64,000 nucleotides of DNA from Hymenobacter glacieicola (lineage in GTDB: Bacteria; Bacteroidota; Bacteroidia; Cytophagales; Hymenobacteraceae), in assembly GCF_014640315.1 (NCBI RefSeq), contig NZ_BMGS01000002.1:62001-126000 (forward strand), given 5' to 3'. Shown piece by piece: positions 7,509 through 17,227 of the stretch. Position 1 is the first letter of the stretch, and every line of letters begins with the position of its first letter. The notes under the pieces are model-generated. The model made no database searches and was not told the origin of the DNA. It was given only the letters and a program-made list of their open reading frames with translations. The position numbers and the translations under genes are program-made.

Positions 7509-8972
7509 TTAGATGGAGCCCAGGAAGGCTACCAGGGCATCCCGCTCTTCTTTGCTCATTTCCGTCACGATTTTGCGGGAGTTTTCGCCTTCCCCGCCGT
7601 GCCACATAATGGCTTCCACTACGTTGCGGGCGCGCCCATCGTGCAGCAGGTTGGTGTGGCCGTTCACGGTTTGCTGCAGGCCCAGGCCCCAGAGCGGAGC
7701 CGTGCGCCACTCACGGCCCGAAGCCAAGAAGTCGGGGCGGTTGTCAGCCAGGCCGGGGCCCATGTCGTGCAGCAGCAGGTCGGTGAAGGGTGCAATTACC
7801 TGGTTTGATACCTCCGGACGACCGGGCAGCGTGCCCGTTTTCATGCGGGGCACGTGGCAGCTGCCGCATTCGGCCTTCACGAACATAACGGCCCCAAGCT
7901 GCGCCTGGGCGTTGGTGTTGTTACGAATAGCCGGCACCCCCAGCGTCTGGGTGAATACGGTCAAGTCCTGCAGCTGCTGCTCGCTCAAGTTGAGTTGCCC
8001 AGAGGCAACGTTTTCGCCGGGCTCAATGGGGAACACCGGGGAGGTCAGGCCCATGTCGCCGTTGGCAGCCCCAGCATTCTGCTGACGCAGGCTGGGCTGG
8101 TTGGCTTTCCAACCGAAGCGCCCGAGGCGGGTTCTGCCCTGCTCGGCGTCCCACACACGGTTGGGCCGTCCCGATACGCCGTTGTTTGTGTTGTTACGGG
8201 CAAACCCAAGAATGGTCTCCTCCGGTACTGCTTCCAGCAAACCCAGACCCGTCACCTGAGAGCCGGTGCGGGGCGAAATCATGGTGCCGATGGGCAGGTC
8301 TTGCGTGGTTTTCACGAACGTGTAGGTGGGCCGGCGCAAGCTGACGGTGGTGCCATCCTTAAACTTTCTGCTGGGCTCCTCAGTATAGCGCACCAGTACA
8401 TTGCCTTCGGCGCTGGCGCCCCGCACGTCGTCTTGAGCGTCAACCCCTTCTACCACCATCAGCGGTTGAATCTGGTCCCCGAACCCAGGCACGGGCTTGG
8501 GCTCCCCGTGAGGGCCGGTGCCGGGCAGACTCACGCGAAACAGCAGTTGCGGGGCCAGTTCGCCGGTAGTAGCATTCACCCGGGGCAGGCCGGCACGGGC
8601 CCCGCCCAAGTGGCAGCTTTCGCACCGCACGTTGTTCCACAAGGGGGCTACCTCGCCTAACTCAAACGTACGCTGAAACACTACCTTCCCGTTCAGGTGA
8701 GCTGTTAGGTCGGCGCCACCCAAGTTGGGGGCGGGCTGAATCATGCTCAAACTACTGAAGTTGTTTACTGTAGTGGCGCCTCCGGCCGTAGTAAAGGTGG
8801 TAAACACCCGGGCCCAATCCACGTCAAGTTGGTCGCCACCGTCCTCTGAATTGGCCGATGTTGTAACCTGCAAAGCATCAGGGCCTTCAAGCTCAGGTTT
8901 TTCGCAAGAGGCTAACACTGTAAATCCTACCACACAACTCATCCACTTCCAAGAGGTAAAGGGTTTTATCAT
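7509..8972 (-). CDS. DUF1111 di-haem oxidoreductase-like lipoprotein
   Basis: Predicted periplasmic or outer-membrane lipoprotein of 487 aa: lipobox VLASC with Cys23. Two c-type haem motifs are visible, CESCH (116-120) and CGSCH (368-372), as expected for the DUF1111 'thiol oxidoreductase' / di-haem peroxidase-like family. GLGLLEAVPEETI, GRFGWKANQPSL, and the C-terminal LLHDGRARNVVEAIMWHGGE are also family signatures. The family is linked to periplasmic electron transfer, often beside imelysin-type proteins; no such partner is present here. It appears monocistronic, with its own terminator downstream and an AT-rich upstream region. Biochemical role unknown. Confidence 0.88.
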   Translation of the reverse strand: MIKPFTSWKWMSCVVGFTVLASCEKPELEGPDALQVTTSANSEDGGDQLDVDWARVFTTFTTAGGATTVNNFSSLSMIQPAPNLGGADLTAHLNGKVVFQRTFELGEVAPLWNNVRCESCHLGGARAGLPRVNATTGELAPQLLFRVSLPGTGPHGEPKPVPGFGDQIQPLMVVEGVDAQDDVRGASAEGNVLVRYTEEPSRKFKDGTTVSLRRPTYTFVKTTQDLPIGTMISPRTGSQVTGLGLLEAVPEETILGFARNNTNNGVSGRPNRVWDAEQGRTRLGRFGWKANQPSLRQQNAGAANGDMGLTSPVFPIEPGENVASGQLNLSEQQLQDLTVFTQTLGVPAIRNNTNAQAQLGAVMFVKAECGSCHVPRMKTGTLPGRPEVSNQVIAPFTDLLLHDMGPGLADNRPDFLASGREWRTAPLWGLGLQQTVNGHTNLLHDGRARNVVEAIMWHGGEGENSRKIVTEMSKEERDALVAFLGSI

Positions 8973-9261
8973 ATAACTGTTCTAAAATGGGACAAAAACA
9001 GCAGCAATATACAGTATAATTCTACTTTGATATTATTATATATCAGGTAATACGATTTTTATTTTCTATAACTTTACCTGATAAAAATTGATTTTAATTA
9101 ATAAACAATCTCGTATTTGGAAACGTGTGGATATGGGATGGTACTATGAGCTCGGCTCCTGTTCTCAGAATTGGAATTTATAGTCCTATATCCTGTTGTG
9201 TCTAGCTGTGTTTTCACACATGCCACGAAACGGCCATGGCGTATCAAGGCTCCCGTGTTGT
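8973..9261. other. AT-rich intergenic region with an inverted repeat
   Basis: No convincing gene. A 10-bp inverted repeat TATCAGGTAA (9041-9050) and its complement (9074-9083) spans an AT-rich stretch. It could be an operator for the DUF1111 gene or a weak end for the DUF2905 transcript. Base composition is far more AT-rich than the flanking genes. Confidence 0.5.
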
Positions 9262-9489
9262 CTACTGCAACCGCCGCACTAGCCACAGCACGGCGCTTAG
9301 CAACACGCTCAACAGCAACATCGAGGCGATGGGCGCGTAGAACCGAAAGCCTGGCCGCTCAATGCGAATGTCGCCGGGCAGCCGGCCAAACCAGTTCAGC
9401 AGACTACCCCCACCCAGCCACAGAAACACGCCCAGGGCTACGGTAATAAGGCCGAGGAGGACGATGGTTTTACCAAGTTGGGGAGTCAT
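9262..9489 (-). CDS. DUF2905 family small membrane protein
   Basis: 75 aa with two transmembrane helices (about residues 8-27 and 50-71) separated by the conserved NWFGRLPGDIRIERPG segment, which is diagnostic of DUF2905. Function is not known. Its ATG overlaps in ATGA fashion with the ancestral stop codon of the broken gene upstream (9486-9488), which suggests that the two were translationally coupled. Confidence 0.85.
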   Translation of the reverse strand: MTPQLGKTIVLLGLITVALGVFLWLGGGSLLNWFGRLPGDIRIERPGFRFYAPIASMLLLSVLLSAVLWLVRRLQ

Positions 9490-10567
9490 CGGACGGGAAC
9501 GTCATAGGGGTGTTCAACGGAATACCAGCGCTGGGCAGTACGTAGCTGGAGTACAAGCTCATACAGCCGCTGCAGCCCTCAGGTTGCCCGTCCGCCATAG
9601 TCCTTAATGCGTAAAACTTTGCTGTCGCCATATTCCGCTCCTAGCCACACCATAGCAGCATCCGTCCAGTTCACTGCATAGGCACTAGCGAGCTTTTCGG
9701 GCTTCACCCACTGGAAAAGCTGTTGTATCTGCTCAAGCTGCACACTGTCCAACTCGCTCTGGAATTTACCCCGCTCCAGATTAACGAAATAATACTCGCT
9801 ACCAGTCGTGCATCCTACCTGATATTCCAGCTTGCGGTCGGCATGCACGGTTATACGAAAGCTGGCGCAACCGCTACTGCCAACACTTACTTCCAAGCGG
9901 TTAAAACGTGGGGTAGTGGAAGAAGCATTATACTCTACTAAGTCTCCGAACCGATGCACCAAGGTAAGGTATCTAACTGCAGAACCGGCTGGGCTGAAAA
10001 GCCATCCGATTGTGGCCGCGTAACATGGTGCGCAAATACCAATGCCGGCCGACCAGCTACCTGCCTTATTGCTACTAATTCGCAGGGGCCTCCCCCTCCT
10101 CGCCCCTGCAAGTACTCAGTCCGAATGTCACCATACGGCCCGTAATCATAGAAGATGTATGGCTCATGGGAGAAACGCCCAGAGGCTTTGCTCAGCCGAA
10201 ACGCTACTAAATCAGTTCGGCCATTTCCATCCAAGTCGACTACTGTCCAAGGCTTGACACGCAGCTCGGCGCAGTAATGCTGGCAGTCAGCATAGTATGT
10301 TACCAGCGCTGTGTCCAGTTGAAAGTCCGGATAGAAGTAACTGCGCTTTCGCAGCAAAGCATGTTTTCTTACCCATTGTTCCACATCGGCATTGGTGCGG
10401 AGAGAATCAATGCTGTTCGGAATATGGGCAACAACCACTCGCGGAGTTAGGGCGGGAACGGCAGCTAAACGGCCTATTCGCAACGATTGCGCCATAACGC
10501 TGTGGCTCAGCAGGAACCATACCACCGCGAATGTCAGCACCCAACCGATACGCCGTCCTTTTTTCAT
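9486..10567 (-). pseudogene. Broken DUF6438-like exported protein gene (frameshift plus in-frame TGA)
   Basis: The 5' part (10567-9938) encodes a signal peptide (through VMAQ) and a domain ending QLDTLPW, then runs out of frame. A second frame resumes with LVHRFGDLVEYN and carries a DUF6438-like segment (SGCASFRITVHAD to VNWTDAAMVWLG), then hits TGA at 9579-9581. Beyond that stop the frame continues with GLQRLYELVLQLR and ends at TGA 9486-9488, which is how DUF6438-like proteins normally finish. So one gene of roughly 360 codons carries two lesions: a one-base loss near 9955-9965 and a stop at 9579. The first codons overlap the end of topB (TGATG). Function of intact relatives is unknown. Sequencing error is an alternative for either lesion. 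Confidence 0.65.
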
Positions 10568-13110
10568 CAGCCCTTGTTATCAAACACCGGCTCTATCCTA
10601 CCCTCCGCGCCTACTTGCAAGGCGGCCTCGTAGCGGTTACCGGTTTTGGAGGAGATGAACCCACGGATGACGCCGGTTTTGCCTTTGCGCAGGAGCTGGT
10701 TCATTTGGCTGTCGGTGAGGGTTTTGCCGCCCCACTCGAAGGGCACCCGGAACTGGCAGTCCTCGCGGAAGCGGGAGCAGCCCCAGGCACTTTTCCCCTT
10801 TAGTATCTGACCCAGGCGGCACACGGGGCACGGAATCTGGCCGGGGTCGGTGGCAGTGGTGGGCTTGCTTTCGGCGGCGCGCACCAGTTCCAGGGTGTGC
10901 TGGGGCGTGAGGCGAATGGCGGCGCCAAACTTGTTGCCAGCCTCGTCCAGGAAACCCTGCATGACCTGGGTCCGACCTTTCTTCAGCAGGTCGCCTACCT
11001 GCTTGTCGGTGAGCTTCTTGCCCTCGTACTGAGCAGGTAGGCGCAAGGTGCAGCCTTCGCGCCAGCGTGAGCAGCCGAGGGCTGTTTTGCCGCGCAGTAC
11101 GTGGCCACTGCCGCAAGCCGGGCACGGCCCCAAAGCCCCCGGCACGGCGGGGGTAGCCACGGCGGCCGGGGCCGCGGGCCGTGGAGCAGCGGCTCTGCCT
11201 CCAGTGCCAGCGGCGTCGGGGCTTGCTACCGTCACGGCGCGGCCGGAGCCGTCCTGCTTTACCTCGTGCACCATTTCGCGCACCAACTGCTTCAACTCGC
11301 CCAGAAACTGTTCCTGGTCCAGCTGGCCGCCTTCAATCTGGCGTAGCTTCTTCTCCCACTGGCCCGTTAGCTCCGCCGACTTCAGGGTAGGGTTGCGGAT
11401 CAGGCCGATGAGTTCGACGCCCGTAGCAGTGGGCACGATTTTCTTTTTGTCGCGACGAATGTAGCCCCGCTTGAACAGGGTTTCGATGATGGCGGCGCGG
11501 GTAGAAGGCCGGCCGATGCCGTTTTCCTTCATGGCCTGGCGCAGTTCCTCGTCATCCACGTTGCGGCCGGCGGTTTCCATGCCACGCAGCAGCATGGCCT
11601 CCGAATACTCGCGCGGGGGCTGGGTCATCTTGGAGTCGAGGCGGGGTTTGTGGGGGCCGTTTTCGCCTTTCTCGAAGCTGGGCAGCACGGTGTTTACCAC
11701 ATCGTCGTCGCCCTCGCCGGCCGCTTTCGGGGCCGAGGGCGCCTGCTGTTTCTCCGGGTCGCCGTACACCACACGCCAGCCGGGGTTCAGAATCTGCCGG
11801 CCCCGCACGCGGAAGGTGCGCCCGGCCGCTTCGGCCGTTACAGTCGTGTTCGAGACCTCACAGTCGGGGTAGAAAGCGGCCAGGAAACGGCGTACAATAA
11901 TGTCATAGACGCTGTGCTCGGTGCCACCCAGGCTGCTGGCGCTGGCCCCGGTCGGGATAATGGCGTGGTGGTCGGTGACTTTATTGTTGTTGAAGACCTT
12001 GCCCGACTTCTTGATTTTGCCGGCCAGCAGCGGAGCCGTCAGGCTGTGGTAAGCGCCTAGCCCGCGCAAAATGCCCGGAATTTTGGGGTACTGGTCGTCG
12101 GGCAGGAAGGTGGTGTCCACGCGGGGGTAGCTGACCACCTTCTTCTCGTAGAGGGCTTGCACGGTTTTAAGCGTATCCTCGGCGGAAAGGCCCAGCTGGT
12201 TGTTGCACTGCACCTGCAACGAGGTCAGGTCGAAGAGAGAAGGCGGCGTTTCCAGAGCCTTCTTGATTTCGACGTTCGTGACCGTGAGCGGTACGTCCTT
12301 CACGGCGGCCAGGGCGGCGTCGGCCTCCTCCTGGGTCACAAAGTAGCCCCGGGCTTTCAGGCGGGCCTTTTCGTCGGGCTCGTCGTCTTCGGCCTTGCCT
12401 TTTTTGGGCGGCGCTACGTGGCTGAACATGGTGCCGCGGTACTCCGTGCGCAGCACCCAGTAGGGCTCGGGCTTGAAGTTCTGGATTTCGTGGTAGCGGT
12501 CCACCAGCAGGGCCAGGGTCGGCGTTTGTACCCGCCCGATGCTGAGCACCTGACGCTGGCCCGGCGCATACTTCAGGGTAAACAGGCGGGTAGCATTCAG
12601 GCCCAGCAGCCAGTCGCCGACGGCCCGGCTTTTACCGGCCTGGTAGAGCTTGTCGAACTCCGAGCCGTCGCGCAGGTTCTGGAAGCCCTGGCGGATGGCT
12701 TCTTCGGTGAGGGAGGAAATCCAGAGGCGCTTGGTGGGCTTGCGGTACTTGGCTTCCAGCAGCACCCAGCGTTGAATCACCTCCCCTTCCTGCCCGGCGT
12801 CGCCGCAGTTAATGACTTCTTCGGCGCTGGCCAGCAGGTTTTTGATGACGGTAAACTGGCGCACTACCCCGTCGTCGCGGCGCATGAGCTTGATGCCGAA
12901 GTTCTCGGGCACCATGGGCAAATCGTGGATGCTCCAGCGTTTCCACTCGGGGCGGTAGTCCTCGGGCTCCCGCAGTTGGCAGAAGTGCCCGAAGGTCCAG
13001 GTCACCTGGTAGCCGTTGCCTTCGAAGTAGCCATCCATTTTGCGGGTAGCACCCAGCACCTGGGCAATTTCGCGGGCCACGCTGGGCTTTTCAGCAATAC
13101 AAACTTTCAC
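10567..13110 (-). CDS. topB: DNA topoisomerase III (type IA)
   Basis: 847 aa. The N-terminal Toprim domain shows the metal-binding acids in IAEKPS (Glu7) and GDAGQEGE (Asp104, Glu108). The catalytic tyrosine is Tyr328 in SYPRVD, and the IGRVQTPTLALLVDRYHEI block is typical of the family. The C-terminus carries two copies of a topoisomerase zinc-finger-like module: CPACGSG ... CSRWREGC and CPVCRLG ... CSRFREDC, each followed by a KxLTDxQ(V/M)xxLLxKG segment. The enzyme relaxes and decatenates single-stranded-containing DNA with a 5' phosphotyrosine intermediate. Translation starts at GTG (MKVCIAEKPS). The stop overlaps the next gene's start as TGATG. Routine chromosomal gene. Confidence 0.95.
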   Translation of the reverse strand: MKVCIAEKPSVAREIAQVLGATRKMDGYFEGNGYQVTWTFGHFCQLREPEDYRPEWKRWSIHDLPMVPENFGIKLMRRDDGVVRQFTVIKNLLASAEEVINCGDAGQEGEVIQRWVLLEAKYRKPTKRLWISSLTEEAIRQGFQNLRDGSEFDKLYQAGKSRAVGDWLLGLNATRLFTLKYAPGQRQVLSIGRVQTPTLALLVDRYHEIQNFKPEPYWVLRTEYRGTMFSHVAPPKKGKAEDDEPDEKARLKARGYFVTQEEADAALAAVKDVPLTVTNVEIKKALETPPSLFDLTSLQVQCNNQLGLSAEDTLKTVQALYEKKVVSYPRVDTTFLPDDQYPKIPGILRGLGAYHSLTAPLLAGKIKKSGKVFNNNKVTDHHAIIPTGASASSLGGTEHSVYDIIVRRFLAAFYPDCEVSNTTVTAEAAGRTFRVRGRQILNPGWRVVYGDPEKQQAPSAPKAAGEGDDDVVNTVLPSFEKGENGPHKPRLDSKMTQPPREYSEAMLLRGMETAGRNVDDEELRQAMKENGIGRPSTRAAIIETLFKRGYIRRDKKKIVPTATGVELIGLIRNPTLKSAELTGQWEKKLRQIEGGQLDQEQFLGELKQLVREMVHEVKQDGSGRAVTVASPDAAGTGGRAAAPRPAAPAAVATPAVPGALGPCPACGSGHVLRGKTALGCSRWREGCTLRLPAQYEGKKLTDKQVGDLLKKGRTQVMQGFLDEAGNKFGAAIRLTPQHTLELVRAAESKPTTATDPGQIPCPVCRLGQILKGKSAWGCSRFREDCQFRVPFEWGGKTLTDSQMNQLLRKGKTGVIRGFISSKTGNRYEAALQVGAEGRIEPVFDNKG

Positions 13111-13234
13111 TACGGGCTAATTCTCGCTGATTCGTACTCTAGATTTCGCCGGCGCCGGCGCCAGTGAGGAATCAACAAAGATACGCGGAGAAAAAGTCGG
13201 TTTAATGGTGGCGTTTTCCGCCGGCCGGCACGGC

Positions 13235-14230
13235 TCAGGAGGCCGAGGCCAGCTCCACCTGATTTTGGGTCACGAAGTGGTAGCGCACCTCATAAAAACC
13301 GGTGTTCGACACCCGATCCAGCATCGTCACGCTCTCGATTTCGAAGGGTAGGCCCCGGGCCGCAATCCGCACCGGGTTCAGGCTACGCTGGAAGACAATT
13401 TCCTCGCGGGCAATGTGCAGGGCCGCGTTTTCGGTGGCCGCCTGCACGCGCACATAAAACAGGTTAGCCAGCGGAAACTGCCGGTGCTCCTGAATTTCGC
13501 CGTCCCAGTTATCAAAGTTATCCAACTCCTTCGGGAAGGCGCTGTCGTAGCGCTCATCCAGCACCTTTTGCTTTACCTGGTGGTAGGCAACAGGCGTGTT
13601 GAGCCGGTGGGTAATGAGCTTGACCAAGTGGGCCACCTCCAGTTGGGCACTTTGCTCAACTAAGCTGCCGCGGTGGTAGAGCCCGAACAGGTTTTCCTGT
13701 TCGTTGTGGGTAATTACCACCCCGCTGGCGGCCGCTACTTCGCGCAGCTCCTGGTCGTAGAGGCGCTGGCTGGCATAGAGCTGGCCCCAACGGTTGTCTG
13801 GCGGTAGCAGCACCCCAAACTCGTCGGGCGGGGTCAGCACCATGGTCGAGGAGTTATTGCCCTCGAAGATGCGGGGGTAGTACTGCTTGAGCTGGCTAAA
13901 GCTGAGGCTGGCCACCCACAAGGCAAACGTGGTGCGGTGCAACCGAAACGTACCGCCCTCACTACCCACGTAGTAACCAATGGACGTGAAGCGGCTGGCT
14001 TGGTTGAGCGGCAGGGTAATTACCTGTGGCTCGTTGTCGGCATTGAGGCCAAAAAAGCATGGATGCCCCTGCTCGGCGAGCTGAAGTACATGCAGGCCGA
14101 AGGGAATATTTTCCTGAATTCCGGGCAGGCTGGCCCCGCGGTAGTCCAGCTCCTGTTTTTTCACTTCACTAGCCAACTGCACCAGCGAATCATAGGCAAA
14201 TAATTCTTCGATTTTTCTTAACCCATGCAT
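13235..14230 (-). CDS. Conserved hypothetical protein, 331 aa
   Basis: I do not recognise a family. No signal peptide and no transmembrane helix are seen, so the protein is probably cytoplasmic. It has ordinary codon use, which supports a real gene. The sequence is rich in aromatic and acidic residues in the middle (LKQYYPRIFEGN, LDNFDNWDGEIQEH). The ATG at 14230 (MHGLRKIEELFAYD) is preferred to a TTG eleven codons upstream. Upstream is AT-rich and probably holds the promoter. Neighbours, topoisomerase III and an FGE-domain protein, do not suggest a role. Confidence 0.6.
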   Translation of the reverse strand: MHGLRKIEELFAYDSLVQLASEVKKQELDYRGASLPGIQENIPFGLHVLQLAEQGHPCFFGLNADNEPQVITLPLNQASRFTSIGYYVGSEGGTFRLHRTTFALWVASLSFSQLKQYYPRIFEGNNSSTMVLTPPDEFGVLLPPDNRWGQLYASQRLYDQELREVAAASGVVITHNEQENLFGLYHRGSLVEQSAQLEVAHLVKLITHRLNTPVAYHQVKQKVLDERYDSAFPKELDNFDNWDGEIQEHRQFPLANLFYVRVQAATENAALHIAREEIVFQRSLNPVRIAARGLPFEIESVTMLDRVSNTGFYEVRYHFVTQNQVELASAS

Positions 14231-14646
14231 GGTAACAACACTAATTTCTGTACCGCACGGCAATATATTGCGATATGGTTGAATTTTTGTAATATAGAAT
14301 ACAATATATAGTGTCTAAAGTTATATAATTAAAGAAAAGCTATTTTTGCAATTACTTTACAACCAACAGGTTCCATTCCCCCTATTGCAAAAGCTCCTCC
14401 AGAATAAATTCAGAACCCTGTTTCCCGGACAGCATCCGTAGCCAGGTTGCCGCTTGGTGCTGCCCGGCCATAATCCGCGCACTTGCTGCCTGTGAGCGAC
14501 TACACAATGGGCCTGGGTAAGAGCTTGCACCTACGCGCTATCCGGCATCAGCCCGACTAACGCCTACGCTGCTACTGGTTTTCTGTGTTACAGTACAAAT
14601 AACACGGGACGCTTCAGGCCTGAAAGCAGCTGCAGTGCCTTACCCG
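14231..14646. other. Intergenic region, promoter for the hypothetical gene; otherwise unassigned
   Basis: The left 120 bases are AT-rich and likely hold the minus-strand promoter of the hypothetical gene. The remaining ~290 bases have normal GC but no sustained reading frame, terminator or recognisable remnant on either strand. Confidence 0.4.
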
Positions 14647-15624
14647 TTACTTAGCTTTTTCGGTTTTTTTGCGCATTTGTACCGTAGCCGCGCACCGAAA
14701 CCCCAGCCAGCTTTGCGGCCCCTGATACGTCTGGCGAGCCTGCAGCGTTAGGCCTGCCACCGATGATTTAAAGGAACCACCTTTGGCCACGCCCTTGGTA
14801 GCTGTCATTTCAGCCACGTTGCCAATCACCTGCTGCATGCCCAAGCCATTGGCGGGTCCATCGGTGATGCGTTGGAGCGGGAATATCTCCTTGGCCGGGG
14901 CGCAGAAGAATACTTGATTGCTGCCCGCCAGGTAGTAGTTCTCGCGTAGGTTGTAAGGCAACTCGTAGGCCACCTCCGCCGCCGGATGCGGCAGTTGCTG
15001 GGCATCCAGGCAAGCAGTGAGGTCGTCGGCCTGAGCCAGCTTTTGGCCTTTAGGCTTGCGGACCGAACGGGTCTGAATCAGCTCGAAAGGCCGGGGCCCG
15101 ACCCCACCCCCACCCGCTGCAGCCACCTGCCATTCCTGCTCCGTAGGCAGGCGATAGGTTACCGTCACGATATAGTCGCGCAGCTCCGGGTACTGCTTGC
15201 GAAATTCCGCGCCCTGGAAATAGCCTTGGTTTACCATGGCGCTCCGCCAGCGGCAGTACGCCTGAGCCTGCTCGTAGCTGATGTTGGTGGCCGGGTAGTA
15301 GCGGTAGCCCGGCGCCCGGAAATAGGACTGCGGTGCCTGGTCCTGCTCGGGGTCAACGACGGGCTGCCAGCCAGTGGAGTCAGGCAATTGGGAACGGTAC
15401 AGGCTCAGGGTAGAGTCGCGACGCAGGAAGTGCAGGTACTCCAGCCAGTGAATGTTAGCTACCTCCGTTTCATCTATAAATAGGTTTTCCGCCACGCGGG
15501 TCGTGCCAGGCGGCTCAGGCAAGCTTGGCAGGGCAGCTTCCAGGCGGGTATTTTGGGCCCAGACAAAGGAGGGCATAAATAGGATCAGGCTTACAGTGCT
15601 GCTTACGATGGTTCTATTTTTCAT
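14647..15624 (-). CDS. FGE-sulfatase (SUMF1/GldK-like) domain protein, exported
   Basis: 325 aa with a signal peptide ending near VWAQ. The rest is one formylglycine-generating-enzyme-like fold: FIDETEVANIHWLEYL at the start, NISYEQAQAYCRWRSAM, YRLPTEQEWQVAAAG, GNVAEMTATKGVAKGGSF and the closing WLGFRCAATV. Bacteroidota use this fold both in sulfatase maturation and in structural gliding proteins such as GldJ/GldK. No sulfatase lies nearby, and the lipobox of GldJ/GldK is absent, so a structural or binding role is as likely as catalysis. It appears to be a single-gene unit. Confidence 0.8.
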   Translation of the reverse strand: MKNRTIVSSTVSLILFMPSFVWAQNTRLEAALPSLPEPPGTTRVAENLFIDETEVANIHWLEYLHFLRRDSTLSLYRSQLPDSTGWQPVVDPEQDQAPQSYFRAPGYRYYPATNISYEQAQAYCRWRSAMVNQGYFQGAEFRKQYPELRDYIVTVTYRLPTEQEWQVAAAGGGGVGPRPFELIQTRSVRKPKGQKLAQADDLTACLDAQQLPHPAAEVAYELPYNLRENYYLAGSNQVFFCAPAKEIFPLQRITDGPANGLGMQQVIGNVAEMTATKGVAKGGSFKSSVAGLTLQARQTYQGPQSWLGFRCAATVQMRKKTEKAK

Positions 15625-15788
15625 ACCGAGTGGAGGAAGTAGTTAGCCCGCAGGCACCCATGGGTTTTCAGTTGAGCGTAGCACCTAATACAGAGCCATA
15701 GCCCGCACCTACGCAGCTAAAACACGCCGCTCCCGGCTAAATTAGGGCTAAGTCCGTATCTGGTCAGAGTCTTCTTGATCAGGAATAT

Positions 15789-16217
15789 ATGTGGTGGATG
15801 TTTTCGTTGCTGGCCGCGCTGTCGGCGGCCGTTGTGGTTACGCTTTCCAAGGTAGGCGTCAAAAATATTGAGTCGAGTGTGGCCTTTGCCGTGCAGTCGG
15901 TGCTGATAGTGGCTGTGGCCTGGGGCGTGGTGGCCTGGCAGGGCCATTTGGGGCAGGTAGCCGAAATTGACCGCCGGACTTGGCTGTTCCTGATTGCTGC
16001 CGGCATTATTACGTGTGCCTCGTCGCTGTTATCCTTTCAGGCCCTGAAGCTAGGCCCGGCCTCCCGCACCTCCTCCTTCGATAAAATTTCGCTGGTATTC
16101 TCTATTCTGCTGGCCGTATTTTTCCTTAAGGAGAAAATCACCTGGCAAGTAATTCTGGGCGCTACCATGATGGCCGGCGGCGCCGTGCTCATTGCCTTTA
16201 CCCGAAGCAGTGAATAA
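15789..16217 (+). CDS. EamA-family membrane transporter, single five-helix unit
   Basis: 142 aa, nearly all hydrophobic, with five transmembrane helices in the EamA (DMT superfamily) pattern: the LLAALSAAVVVTLSKVGV start, the ALKLGPASRTSSFDKISLVF motif before helix 4, and the closing LGATMMAGGAVLIAF. Half-size members of this family work as dimers in metabolite export. Substrate is unknown. The gene converges on the carbonic anhydrase gene; the hairpin at 16294-16328 is on the intervening stretch. Confidence 0.85.
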   Translation: MWWMFSLLAALSAAVVVTLSKVGVKNIESSVAFAVQSVLIVAVAWGVVAWQGHLGQVAEIDRRTWLFLIAAGIITCASSLLSFQALKLGPASRTSSFDKISLVFSILLAVFFLKEKITWQVILGATMMAGGAVLIAFTRSSE

Positions 16218-16293
16218 TTTTTCTGCATGGGTAAGGGCCTTTTCTAAGGTTTTTATTCCGGGCCGGTTAAGCCCGGATAGTGTCCGGATATAA

Positions 16294-16328
16294 TAAAAAA
16301 ACCGCCGCAGCCAGAAGCCGCGGCGGTT
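16294..16328 (-). terminator. Terminator downstream of carbonic anhydrase
   Basis: Nine-base GC-rich stem (16300-16308 with 16320-16328) followed on the minus strand by a T-run. It lies ~180 bases past the carbonic anhydrase stop and faces the EamA gene. Confidence 0.75.
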
Positions 16329-16505
16329 CCACACATCGAAAGCGCACTCCCCTCAGACTACGCCCGATGATGCTTGTAGGACCATACGCCTAGTTTACCC
16401 AAGGCAAAATATTGTTTCCTATTTCTAGACAAGGCCACTTCTAGTATCAGCACCAGCAGAGGGTATGCTTGGCTGTGGCGGCAGTGGTCCTGCTGTTTTC
16501 AGGGG

Positions 16506-17147
16506 TTAGTGACCTGCAGTGCTGGTTCTGTAGATTTCCTTTAGGTTGCCCACCAGGTCGTCTTCTACCTTCAGGTCTTTGAGCAAACCTTCTTTAATGT
16601 CATATACCAGGCCGTGCAAGCGCGGCGGCTTGGAGCCTTGGCGCGCGTTCTGGATGATGTTGGTCTTGGCTAGGTTGCGAACCTGCTCAATGACGTTTAG
16701 CTCTACCAGACGACGCAGACGGGTTTCTTCGTCGGTAATGGCCGAAATTTCGGCCTCGTGCACCCGAATTACGTCCCGGATATTGGTAAGCCACCCATCG
16801 ATGAGCCCATATTGCTTATTGCCGGCTGCCGCCGCTACCCCACCGCAGCCGTAGTGACCTACTACCATGATGTCCTCTACGCCCAGTACTTCCACGGCAT
16901 ATTGCAGCACGGACAGCAGGTTGTAGTCGGTATTAACTACTAGGTTAGCAATGTTGCGGTGCACGAACATCTGCCCCGGGCCGGTACCGGTGATGGCCGA
17001 AGCGGGCACGCGCGAATCAGAGCAGCCAATAAAGAGGTACTGGGGTTTCTGACCGTTAGCCAAGCGGTTAAAGAAGTCAGGATCTGCAGCGCGCTTTTCT
17101 TCAACCCATTTGCGATTGTTGGCCAGAATTGGCTCGAGTCCTTTCAT
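16506..17147 (-). CDS. Beta-class carbonic anhydrase
   Basis: 213 aa. All zinc-site residues of beta-carbonic anhydrases are present: Cys42, Asp44 and Arg46 in CSDSRV, then His98 and Cys101 in GHYGCGG. The FVHRNIANLV segment is also characteristic. The enzyme interconverts CO2 and bicarbonate in the cytoplasm. It lies 80 bases downstream of a SulP transporter on the same strand, so the two probably work together in bicarbonate uptake and use. Transcription likely ends at the 16.3-kb hairpin. Confidence 0.95.
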   Translation of the reverse strand: MKGLEPILANNRKWVEEKRAADPDFFNRLANGQKPQYLFIGCSDSRVPASAITGTGPGQMFVHRNIANLVVNTDYNLLSVLQYAVEVLGVEDIMVVGHYGCGGVAAAAGNKQYGLIDGWLTNIRDVIRVHEAEISAITDEETRLRRLVELNVIEQVRNLAKTNIIQNARQGSKPPRLHGLVYDIKEGLLKDLKVEDDLVGNLKEIYRTSTAGH

Positions 17148-17227
17148 GTGCAGGGAATTTTGGAGGTAAGTCGTAGAGAGAAAGATATTAAGCAGGCGAA
17201 ACAGCAGTAGCGCGAATCTCCATTCTA

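Noticed and set aside
9098..9286. 62-codon minus-strand frame
   Set aside because: Starts in AT-rich intergenic DNA and runs into the DUF2905 gene; no family or signal features.
9579..9581. TGA as a programmed readthrough or selenocysteine codon
   Set aside because: A second lesion (frameshift) lies in the same gene and no SECIS-like hairpin is apparent, so decay is simpler.
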